DNA from: Chitinophagaceae bacterium UBA1953
Lineage (GTDB): Bacteria > Bacteroidota > Bacteroidia > Chitinophagales > Chitinophagaceae
DNA: 64,000 nt
Assembly: GCA_002336115.1 (NCBI GenBank)
Contig: DDEN01000022.1
Location: 62,001-126,000 of the forward strand
Direction: 5' to 3'
A program made the position numbers and the translations under genes. Position 1 is the first letter of the stretch; the number at the start of each line of letters is the position of its first letter. Shown one piece after another: positions 7,943 to 15,409 of this stretch. Under the pieces are notes generated by a model, which saw nothing but the letters and a program-made list of their open reading frames with translations, made no database searches and was not told where the DNA came from.

Positions 7943-8977
7943 ATGACAGAACTTAAGAACGATCTTTTACTAAGAGCACTCAAAGGAGAAACAGTTGAAC
8001 GCCCACCTGTATGGATGATGCGCCAGGCAGGAAGGTATTTACCCGACTATATTAAGCTGAGAGAGAAGTATGATTTCTTTACACGTTGCCAGACTCCTGA
8101 ACTTGCAACTGAAATTACCTTACAACCTGTTGACCAGGTTGGTGTTGATGCAGCAATTATTTTCAGCGATATTTTAGTGATACCACAGGCAATGGGTGTT
8201 GAAGTGCTAATGGAGGAAGGCAAAGGACCATCACTTCCAAAAACAATCAAAACGCAAAATGATATTGATGCACTAATTACAACTGGTGCAGAAGAAAGTT
8301 TGAAGTATGTGTATGATGCATTGGCATTAACAAAAAAAGAATTGAACGGTCGTGTACCGTTGATTGGTTTTGCAGGCGCACCATGGACCATTCTTTGTTA
8401 TATGGTTGAAGGTAAAGGAAGTAAAACCTGGGATAAAGCAAAACAGTTTGCATACACACAGCCATTGTTAGCACATCAGTTGCTGCAAAAGATTACTGAC
8501 ATAACCATTGCTTATTTAAAGCAACAGGTAAAAGCAGGTGCTGATACGGTGCAGGTGTTTGACAGTTGGGCCGGTTCATTAAGTCCTGCAGATTTTAAAG
8601 CGTTTGCTCAACCTTATTTATTCCAGATTGCAGAAGCATTAAAAGAGGATGCACCTGTTATCCTGTTCCCCAAAGGAAGCTGGTATGCGTTGAAAGATAT
8701 CAGCGAAAGTGCAGCAAGTGGTGTTGGTATTGATTGGTGTATTACTCCGCAGTTTGCAAGAGAACTGACACAAAATAAAATCACCATACAAGGTAATTTT
8801 GATCCGGCAAAATTGCTGGCACCCATTCCTGAAATTAAGAAAGCAGTAAAAGAAATGATCGATGCTTTTGGCACTCAACGCTACATTGCCAATTTGGGTC
8901 ATGGCATTACGCCCAATGTTCCGGTTGATCATGCAAAAGCTTTTGTTGAAGCAGTTAAAGAATATCACAGTAATTAA
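7943..8977 (+). CDS. hemE: Uroporphyrinogen decarboxylase
   Basis: HemE removes four carboxyl groups from uroporphyrinogen III to give coproporphyrinogen III. The N-terminal family signature PVWMMRQAGRYLPDY is intact, and the second signature region GFAGAPWTILCYMVEG is present. The 344-residue length is normal. It follows the repeat after hemD and precedes the small thiamine-binding-like gene by 11 bp, so it is most likely part of the hemA transcript. Confidence 0.95.
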   Translation: MTELKNDLLLRALKGETVERPPVWMMRQAGRYLPDYIKLREKYDFFTRCQTPELATEITLQPVDQVGVDAAIIFSDILVIPQAMGVEVLMEEGKGPSLPKTIKTQNDIDALITTGAEESLKYVYDALALTKKELNGRVPLIGFAGAPWTILCYMVEGKGSKTWDKAKQFAYTQPLLAHQLLQKITDITIAYLKQQVKAGADTVQVFDSWAGSLSPADFKAFAQPYLFQIAEALKEDAPVILFPKGSWYALKDISESAASGVGIDWCITPQFARELTQNKITIQGNFDPAKLLAPIPEIKKAVKEMIDAFGTQRYIANLGHGITPNVPVDHAKAFVEAVKEYHSN

Positions 8978-8988
8978 ATAATATAGCC

Positions 8989-9285
8989 ATGCATCAATAC
9001 ATTGTCAACGCATCATTACAGCTACTGCCAATTGTAAATGACAAGCATCCTTACATCTGGGTAGATGAAGCAATTGAAATCATCAAACATAGTACCATCA
9101 AACATGAAGTAGGTGCATTTGCAACAGTGGTGGAAGGAACGTATGATGAAGTGATGAAAGTAATTAATGCGGTAAATGAATATTTATACCAGCAGCATTG
9201 TAATGAATGGATTTTAAGTGTGCAGCTGCAGATAAGAGGTGAAAGCGATATGACTGCTGATGAGAAAACAGAAAAATACAAATAA
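8989..9285 (+). CDS. Thiamine-binding-like protein (UPF0045/MTH1187 family)
   Basis: A 98-residue cytosolic protein. It resembles the small ferredoxin-fold family known as UPF0045 or 'thiamine-binding protein' (YqgV, MTH1187), as in the block IKHEVGAFATVVEGTYDEVMKVINAVNEYLYQ. Members bind thiamine-like ligands and have no established enzyme activity. It lies 11 bp after hemE and 21 bp before hemB, so it is embedded in the heme operon and probably co-expressed. A role in heme synthesis is only inferred from position. Confidence 0.7.
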   Translation: MHQYIVNASLQLLPIVNDKHPYIWVDEAIEIIKHSTIKHEVGAFATVVEGTYDEVMKVINAVNEYLYQQHCNEWILSVQLQIRGESDMTADEKTEKYK

Positions 9286-9306
9286 ACTGAACTCAAATTA
9301 TACGTT

Positions 9307-10284
9307 ATGTATTTACAAAGAAGAAACAGGATCACCCGTCAATCTGAAGCCATTCGTTCAATGGTTGCAGAAACAATTCTTACACCCAACGATTTTATCG
9401 TTCCGCTTTTTATTGATGAAGGCGAGCATGTAAAAACAGAAATTGCTTCGATGCCCGGTTACTACCGTAACAGTTTAGACATTACTGTTAATGAAGTGAA
9501 AGAACTCTGGAGCATGGGTTTGAAAAGTGTGTTGCTCTTTGTAAAATCAAAAGATGAACTGAAAGATAATACCGGCAAAGAAGCGTGGAATAAAGACGGA
9601 CTGATGCAACGCAGCATTAAAGCAATTAAAGAAGCTGTGCCGGGAATGTATGTAATGACAGATGTTGCTCTTGATCCTTATTCATCTTATGGTCATGATG
9701 GAATTGTGAAAGACGGACAAATTGTAAATGATGAAACGGTGGAAGCATTGGTGAAAATGAGTATCAGTCATGCAGAAGCAGGTGCTGATATGGTTGCACC
9801 AAGTGACATGATGGATGGACGCATTGGTGCAATAAGGAAAGGTCTGGAAGAAAATAATTTCGTGAATGTGGGTATCATGAGTTACAGTGCAAAATATGCT
9901 TCCTGTTTTTACGGACCGTTCCGTGACGCATTGGATAGTGCGCCCGGTTTTGGAGATAAGAAAACATACCAGATGGATTACTGCAACCGTACCGAAGCCA
10001 TTAAAGAAACGTTGATGGATGTAGAAGAAGGAGCTGATATTGTTATGGTGAAACCTGCGTTGAGTTATCTCGATATTATCCGTGATGTAAAGAATGCAGT
10101 AACTGTTCCTGTTAGCGCATACAACATCAGCGGTGAATATGCAATGATTAAAGCTGCTGCTGCAAAAGGATGGATTAATGAAGACAAAGCAATTCTTGAA
10201 GTGTTGACTTCTATAAAACGTGCAGGTGCAGATTTGATAGCAACATATTTTGCGAAAGATTTTATTAGAATAATTGGCGGCTAA
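9307..10284 (+). CDS. hemB: Delta-aminolevulinic acid dehydratase (porphobilinogen synthase)
   Basis: HemB condenses two 5-aminolevulinates to porphobilinogen. The active-site lysine blocks are visible as YSAKYASCFYGPFRDA and IVMVKPALSYLD. The metal loop reads DVALDPYSSYGHDG. The three cysteines of the zinc-type enzymes are replaced by A121, D123 and D131, so this is a non-zinc (magnesium or metal-independent) form. 325 residues, normal. It sits between the thiamine-binding-like gene and hemL. Confidence 0.95.
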   Translation: MYLQRRNRITRQSEAIRSMVAETILTPNDFIVPLFIDEGEHVKTEIASMPGYYRNSLDITVNEVKELWSMGLKSVLLFVKSKDELKDNTGKEAWNKDGLMQRSIKAIKEAVPGMYVMTDVALDPYSSYGHDGIVKDGQIVNDETVEALVKMSISHAEAGADMVAPSDMMDGRIGAIRKGLEENNFVNVGIMSYSAKYASCFYGPFRDALDSAPGFGDKKTYQMDYCNRTEAIKETLMDVEEGADIVMVKPALSYLDIIRDVKNAVTVPVSAYNISGEYAMIKAAAAKGWINEDKAILEVLTSIKRAGADLIATYFAKDFIRIIGG

Positions 10285-10346
10285 GACGCAAAGGCACGAA
10301 GGCATTTTCCCTTTGTGCTGCTTTCTGTCTTAGTGCCTTCGTGGCA
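10285..10346. repeat. GGCACGAAGGCA-type inverted repeat between hemB and hemL
   Basis: CACGAAGGCA at 10295-10304 and TGCCTTCGTG at 10334-10343 are a perfect 10-bp inverted pair with a 29-base loop. The words GACGCAAAGGCACGAAGGCA and TTAGTGCCTTCGTGGC are the familiar dispersed repeat found in many Bacteroidota intergenic regions. It fills the gap and ends just before the hemL start; the GTG at 10341 lies inside it. Confidence 0.6.
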
Positions 10347-10358
10347 AAACAAAATACG

Positions 10359-11645
10359 ATGTACGAAAAAAGCAAACAACTATTTGAAAGGGCCCAGAAA
10401 AGTATTCCCGGCGGTGTAAACTCTCCTGTACGTGCATTTAAAAGCGTAGGTGGTACTCCACTGTTTATGAAGAGTGCAAAAGGTGCTTACATGTATGATG
10501 CAGATGGCAATCAATACATCGATTACATTGCTTCCTGGGGACCAATGATTCTTGGGCATGCCTACGAACCTGTTGTAAAAGCTATTCAGGAAAAAGCACT
10601 CGATTCAACTTCGTTTGGCGTACCAACAGAACTGGAAATTGAAATGGCTGAACTTATTATCAGCATGGTACCGAATGTTGATTTGATTCGTATGGTGAGC
10701 AGTGGCACGGAAGCCTGCATGAGTGCAATCCGTTTGGCAAGAGGTTATACGGGAAGAAATAAAATCATCAAGTTTGAAGGAAACTATCATGGTCATGCCG
10801 ATTCGTTTTTGGTAAAAGCAGGAAGTGGCGTGGCTACGTTTAATATACAAACAGTTCCCGGTGTAACTGCAGGAGTTGCAAATGATACTTTAACTGCAGC
10901 TTACAATGATCTGGATGCAGTGAAGAAATTAGTGGAAGAAAATAAAAATGAAATTGCTGCAATCATTGTTGAACCAATTGCAGGAAACATGGGTTGCATT
11001 TTACCTCAGCCCGGTTTTCATGAAGGGTTAAGAAAGCTTTGCGATGAAGAAGGCATTGTATTCATCTTTGATGAAGTGATGACAGGTTTCCGTTTAGCTC
11101 CCGGCGGTGCACAGGAAAAATTAAACATCAAAGCCGATCTTGTTACTTACGGAAAAGTGATCGGTGGAGGAATGCCTGTGGGTGCTTTTGGTGGTAAAAA
11201 AGAAATCATGCAGCACATTGCTCCGCTTGGAAATGTTTACCAGGCTGGTACATTAAGCGGCAATCCTATTGCTATGATTGCTGGTTATACGCTGTTAAGT
11301 GAATTAAAAAGCAATACATCGATTTATAAAGAACTGGAAGAAAAAACTATTTACCTGAGAGATGGGCTAAATGATGTACTCAAAGCCTGGGGACAACCTT
11401 ATGTGATTAATCAATTCGGTTCAATGATCAGCATTCATTTCAGCGATCACCCGGTTGTTGATTTTGCAGCAGCAGCCTCAGCCAATAATGAATTATTCAA
11501 GAACTATTTTCATGCAATGCTGAAGCGTGGCGTGTATTTGCCACCATCTGCATTTGAAAGCTGGTTCCTCAATAATGCATTAACAAAAGAAGATTTAGAT
11601 AAAACAATCCAGGCAACAAAAGAAAGTCTGCAGGAAATTATTTAA
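10359..11645 (+). CDS. hemL: Glutamate-1-semialdehyde 2,1-aminomutase
   Basis: HemL converts glutamate-1-semialdehyde to 5-aminolevulinate with pyridoxal phosphate. The catalytic lysine K266 is in TYGKVIGGGMPVGAFGG, and the cofactor aspartate is in FIFDEVMTGF. I start at the ATG at 10359 (MYEKSKQLFERAQ). The earlier GTG at 10341 lies inside the intergenic repeat and adds six residues without family support. 428 residues. It is the last gene of the plus-strand heme run and is followed by a terminator. Confidence 0.94.
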   Translation: MYEKSKQLFERAQKSIPGGVNSPVRAFKSVGGTPLFMKSAKGAYMYDADGNQYIDYIASWGPMILGHAYEPVVKAIQEKALDSTSFGVPTELEIEMAELIISMVPNVDLIRMVSSGTEACMSAIRLARGYTGRNKIIKFEGNYHGHADSFLVKAGSGVATFNIQTVPGVTAGVANDTLTAAYNDLDAVKKLVEENKNEIAAIIVEPIAGNMGCILPQPGFHEGLRKLCDEEGIVFIFDEVMTGFRLAPGGAQEKLNIKADLVTYGKVIGGGMPVGAFGGKKEIMQHIAPLGNVYQAGTLSGNPIAMIAGYTLLSELKSNTSIYKELEEKTIYLRDGLNDVLKAWGQPYVINQFGSMISIHFSDHPVVDFAAAASANNELFKNYFHAMLKRGVYLPPSAFESWFLNNALTKEDLDKTIQATKESLQEII

Positions 11646-11665
11646 TCGTTTAAACTGATTCAATA

Positions 11666-11699
11666 AGAAAATGCGGTTGAAATTTCAACCGCATTTTCT
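11666..11699. terminator. Bidirectional terminator between hemL and the siderophore receptor
   Basis: A perfect 17-bp inverted repeat (11666-11682 with 11683-11699), core ATGCGGTTGAAA. It is flanked by A-rich and T-rich sequence and lies between convergent genes. Confidence 0.8.
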
Positions 11700-11708
11700 A
11701 CCCCTTTT

Positions 11709-14138
11709 TTAAAACCTGTATGACAATGTTGCTACAAAGCTTCGTGGTGGTATTGGATTGATGCTGTAATTTTCATGCACATAATAGTTCAGCACGTTGG
11801 CGAGATTAGAAACTTTTGCAAGTAATGAAAACTTTTTCCAGTTATACCCTGCAGTAACATCAACGGTTGTAAATGCACTTACCGGAATCATGCGTGAATA
11901 ATTCTGTGACTGACCAACTGTATTATTCCATCCACCAAAACGTTTACCTACATAAAAAACAGCCGCTCCAAATTTCAAACCTGTTAAACTTCCTTTGCTG
12001 ATTGTATAAAATGTACTTGCATTTGCAGTGTGTGCAGGCGTATTCACCAAACGGTCGCCTTCAATATAACTGCCGATCTTATCAGGAGTACGAGTATAAC
12101 GCATATCATTGTAACTGTATCCTGCTAGTACTGTTAATCCTTTTACAGGGTTTGATGTAACATCCAGTTCAACACCATTGCTTGTTGTTTGTCCCGATAA
12201 TTCTTTCAGGCTGCTGTTACTGTTTGGGTTACCATCTTTGTCGAACTGTGCAGTTTGCGCAAGGTTACTGTTAATGATTTTATACGCTGTTACATTCACT
12301 GTAAGTTTTCCCTTCAGGAATATATTCTTTACACCCACTTCAAATTGATCTATAATTGATGGAGGTAACACATTATTATACACATCAAGACCTGTATTAA
12401 TTGCAAACGAATTAGAATAGCTGGCAAAGAAAGAAACGTTTGGTTTCATCCTGTACAGAATTCCAACTCTTGGAGAAAATGCATTGTCACTTTGTATAAT
12501 TCCTTTTGCAACAGAATCTTTCAGTAAGTAAGTAGTTGTTGGTGGAACCGTTTCCTGCATTGACCAGCGAATACCTGCCAGTAATTTTATTTTAGAAGTT
12601 ATATTAATGAGATCCTGCACATACACGCCCACCCTGTTAACAGGAGTTTCAACGAAAGTGATTTTCGTTGCAACAGGAATATCGGTACGTTGTACAAATT
12701 TGAATGGGTTCAGAATATTAATGCTGTCGTAAATCTTTCCCTGAATATCATAATTGTAAGTTTCGGTAAGATAATGATCGGCATCAACACCTGCCAGCAT
12801 GTTATGCTCAACTTTACCTGTAGTGAATTTCCCGTTCAGGTTTACTTGTGCTGTATAATATTTTTCTTTTGTATCAACACGACCAAGTGGCCTTCCCCAA
12901 TCACCGTTTGCTTTTGCCTGAATACGTTCAACCGAATAATAATCCCGATCAAAATCCTGGTAAGAAATTACACTGTTTAATTGCCAGTCGTTATTGAATA
13001 CATGTTTCAAAGTTGCGGATGCAGTTGCCTGCTGCGTAACATTATATTGCCATGATGTTCCCATAAATCTTGAACGAGGCACATCGGGAATTTTTGTATT
13101 GTCTAACGAACCAATTCCAAAGTCAGGAGTGAAATCATGTTTGAGATAATCGCCTTCTACAATTAATTCGGTTTTGTTTCCAAGTTTAAACAGGAAAGAA
13201 GGATTAATATAATATCGGGTTGATGAAACCTGATCACGATAACTGTTTGCTGATTCAAATGTTCCGTTAAATCTGTAAGCTATTTTTTTATTGAGTGGGC
13301 CATAAATATCAATGTTCGGTTTCCACAAATCAAAACTACCTGCACGCATGCTTACTTCACCACCAAAAGTAAACTTTGGTTTTTTTGTAACCATATTCAA
13401 TACACCACCCGGCGATACATTACCATATAAAACAGCAGCGCCGCCTTTTAATATTTCCACTGTTTCGAGCGAACTTACTTCGGGCATTACACCTGAGTTT
13501 ACCCTCGAACCATTCTTAAACATGTTAGTAGATGAAAAACTGTATCCTCTTGCATAAAAACTTTCCTGCGTACTTGCTCTTGCCGTGCCCAGATAAACAC
13601 CATTTACATTTTTCACCACATCACTCAAACGCTGTGCCTGCTGCTCTTTAATAACAGTTTCGTTAACAGAAGCAATGGCCTGGGGCAAATCCATTGGTTT
13701 GATATTCATTTTGCCAACAGCAACTGCTTTTGTGTTAATGTTGTTGAAAGCTTTGATTACAATTTCTTCTAATTGCTGTTGGTTTTCATAAAGTGTAAAA
13801 TCGTATTGTTTTACTTCTCCCTTCCTCAGTTCAAATTCCGATTGCACAGTTTTTAAGCCAGTGAATGAAACAACAATTGTATATCTGCCTTCGGGAAGGT
13901 TGTAAAAATAATATTCGCCCAGTTCACTGGTGGTGGTTGCAAATTTGCTGTCTTTTAAAATCACATTCACATTAGCAGCAGGTTTACCATCGCTTGTGCG
14001 AACAACTCCTTTTAAAACAGTAGCAAGATCAGGAAGCGATGGATTGGTTGCCGTAACCTGTTTTTGCTCAGATAAGTTTTGTGCTGATAAGGTTAGTGTA
14101 TATAAAATGATAATTGACGTAAGAATAACACGGTTCAT
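11709..14138 (-). CDS. TonB-dependent siderophore receptor
   Basis: An outer-membrane receptor for ferric chelates, energised by TonB. From the ATG at 14138 it has a signal peptide (MNRVILTSIIILYTLTLSAQ). A carboxypeptidase-like regulatory domain follows at about residues 40-125 (VLKGVVRTSDGKPAANVNVILKD). The plug (about 145-260) contains ETVEILKGGAAVLYGNVSPGGVLNMVTKKP, typical of the FhuA/FecA-like siderophore class. A beta-barrel ends in SYRF, with a terminal aromatic as expected for outer-membrane insertion. 809 residues. The upstream ATG at 14177 would put extra residues before the signal peptide. The AraC regulator next door probably controls it. Substrate unknown. Confidence 0.88.
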   Translation of the reverse strand: MNRVILTSIIILYTLTLSAQNLSEQKQVTATNPSLPDLATVLKGVVRTSDGKPAANVNVILKDSKFATTTSELGEYYFYNLPEGRYTIVVSFTGLKTVQSEFELRKGEVKQYDFTLYENQQQLEEIVIKAFNNINTKAVAVGKMNIKPMDLPQAIASVNETVIKEQQAQRLSDVVKNVNGVYLGTARASTQESFYARGYSFSSTNMFKNGSRVNSGVMPEVSSLETVEILKGGAAVLYGNVSPGGVLNMVTKKPKFTFGGEVSMRAGSFDLWKPNIDIYGPLNKKIAYRFNGTFESANSYRDQVSSTRYYINPSFLFKLGNKTELIVEGDYLKHDFTPDFGIGSLDNTKIPDVPRSRFMGTSWQYNVTQQATASATLKHVFNNDWQLNSVISYQDFDRDYYSVERIQAKANGDWGRPLGRVDTKEKYYTAQVNLNGKFTTGKVEHNMLAGVDADHYLTETYNYDIQGKIYDSINILNPFKFVQRTDIPVATKITFVETPVNRVGVYVQDLINITSKIKLLAGIRWSMQETVPPTTTYLLKDSVAKGIIQSDNAFSPRVGILYRMKPNVSFFASYSNSFAINTGLDVYNNVLPPSIIDQFEVGVKNIFLKGKLTVNVTAYKIINSNLAQTAQFDKDGNPNSNSSLKELSGQTTSNGVELDVTSNPVKGLTVLAGYSYNDMRYTRTPDKIGSYIEGDRLVNTPAHTANASTFYTISKGSLTGLKFGAAVFYVGKRFGGWNNTVGQSQNYSRMIPVSAFTTVDVTAGYNWKKFSLLAKVSNLANVLNYYVHENYSINPIPPRSFVATLSYRF

Positions 14139-14232
14139 ATTTGCAGTTTTTTTTCTGCTGCAAATTTCCAGCATCAATAAAAAAATGGTTTACGGAAAAA
14201 GAAAATACGATTTACAGAATCGGGAAAACTGT

Positions 14233-15168
14233 TTACCGGAATAACAGTTCGCAAGGTTTCAGCCCTGTATGTTTTTTAAATGCTGTAGAAAAATGTGAGA
14301 TGGATGAGTAACCAAGAATGGCGCTTACTTCTGTTACACTCAGTCCTTTTTCATACAAAAGATATTTGGCATGTTCCATTCGCTGGCCCTGGTAAAAGTC
14401 AAATACGGTTGTACCAAACATTTCCTTGAAACCTTTTTTCAGGTAACATTCATTTGTTCCAACCTTTCTGCTCAACTCTTTAATTGTAATAGGATCACCA
14501 AGACGCAGAAGCAGCACTTCTCTCGCCTGCATTATTTTTTCACGATCGGCTTCATTTGAAAGGAACTTACACGCAAAAACCTCTTCCTGTTTATCTTCAA
14601 CCAAACACTCCAGTCCAAAAAGCAGCAAGGTCTGAAGCTGGCTATTGATAAATATGTTTTCCAGGGTATCGTTATAATCGTTTCGTAAAAGATTATCAAG
14701 AACTGTTTTTGTACGGTTACAAAGATTAACAACAGTATAAAAAGATTCTTTTTGCTGAAAAGAAATCAACTGGTCGCTTTTTGTTTCAACAGTTTTCCCT
14801 TTTACAAATTGTTTAAGGTAAGAAGCAGAATACCTGAAACTGAATACATCAAAAGTAGAGATGGGTTCTCTGCATTCAGCCGAAATTTTTTTGCAGATGC
14901 TGTTCGTGCAACCCTCAAATGTGCAGTATTTATTCCCCGATATACAGAACCGAAGTTCAATACTGTTATCTTTTGTATGTTTTGGCTTGTAATTGTAAGC
15001 CAGCATGCCAACATCGTCCATACTCAATTTGTCTGCTAACTTATAGCGTTGAATACTATACTGAACCGAACCCGGTATCTCCTTTTCCAATTCAAACACC
15101 AGTTCCATTTCATGAATCATGAGTGGATGGTGATGCGACAGCGTTAATATATCGTTCAGTTGTGGCAT
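14233..15168 (-). CDS. AraC-family transcriptional regulator with a cysteine cluster
   Basis: The C-terminal 100 residues form the double helix-turn-helix AraC domain (ITIKELSRKVGTNECYLKKGFKEMFG, then LSVTEVSAILGYSSISHFSTAFKKHTG). I start at the ATG at 15168 (MPQLNDILTLSHHH) because a full TAAATTTG promoter box lies six bases upstream. The longer frame from 15264 would run through that promoter. 311 residues. The N-terminal sensor part has five cysteines, C75, C82, C87, C92 and C99, symmetrically spaced. It lies directly upstream of the siderophore receptor on the same strand, as PchR-like regulators do, so iron- or siderophore-responsive activation is the likely role. Confidence 0.85.
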   Translation of the reverse strand: MPQLNDILTLSHHHPLMIHEMELVFELEKEIPGSVQYSIQRYKLADKLSMDDVGMLAYNYKPKHTKDNSIELRFCISGNKYCTFEGCTNSICKKISAECREPISTFDVFSFRYSASYLKQFVKGKTVETKSDQLISFQQKESFYTVVNLCNRTKTVLDNLLRNDYNDTLENIFINSQLQTLLLFGLECLVEDKQEEVFACKFLSNEADREKIMQAREVLLLRLGDPITIKELSRKVGTNECYLKKGFKEMFGTTVFDFYQGQRMEHAKYLLYEKGLSVTEVSAILGYSSISHFSTAFKKHTGLKPCELLFR

Positions 15169-15174
15169 GAACTG

Positions 15175-15182
15175 CAAATTTA
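15175..15182 (-). promoter_or_regulatory. -7 promoter box of the AraC regulator
   Basis: On the minus strand the bases read TAAATTTG. A TTTC (one mismatch to TTTG) lies 19 bp further upstream. The ATG begins six bases after the box, so the transcript is probably leaderless or nearly so. Confidence 0.6.
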
Positions 15183-15353
15183 CTTTTAAAAAGTGGCTGG
15201 CGAAATAGTAATTTGCAAGAGTTCGGTCATATTCTTTGGCGACCTGTCCTGTTCTCGTCAGCAATCAAAAAAGGAAACTGAAACAGCCTTTTTTGTGGAT
15301 TTTTTCGGGGTAAAAACAACGGTTAAAAAACACCTCATCCCAAGCCTTTTTTG

Positions 15354-15361
15354 TACATTTG
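15354..15361 (+). promoter_or_regulatory. Possible -7 promoter box of gyrB
   Basis: TACATTTG matches TAnnTTTG and lies 48 bases before the chosen gyrB ATG. The -33 element is not clear. Confidence 0.45.
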
Positions 15362-15409
15362 CCCGAATATATTTTTCCCTCACAAAAACAGGTTTTTGAG
15401 AAGATTTTT

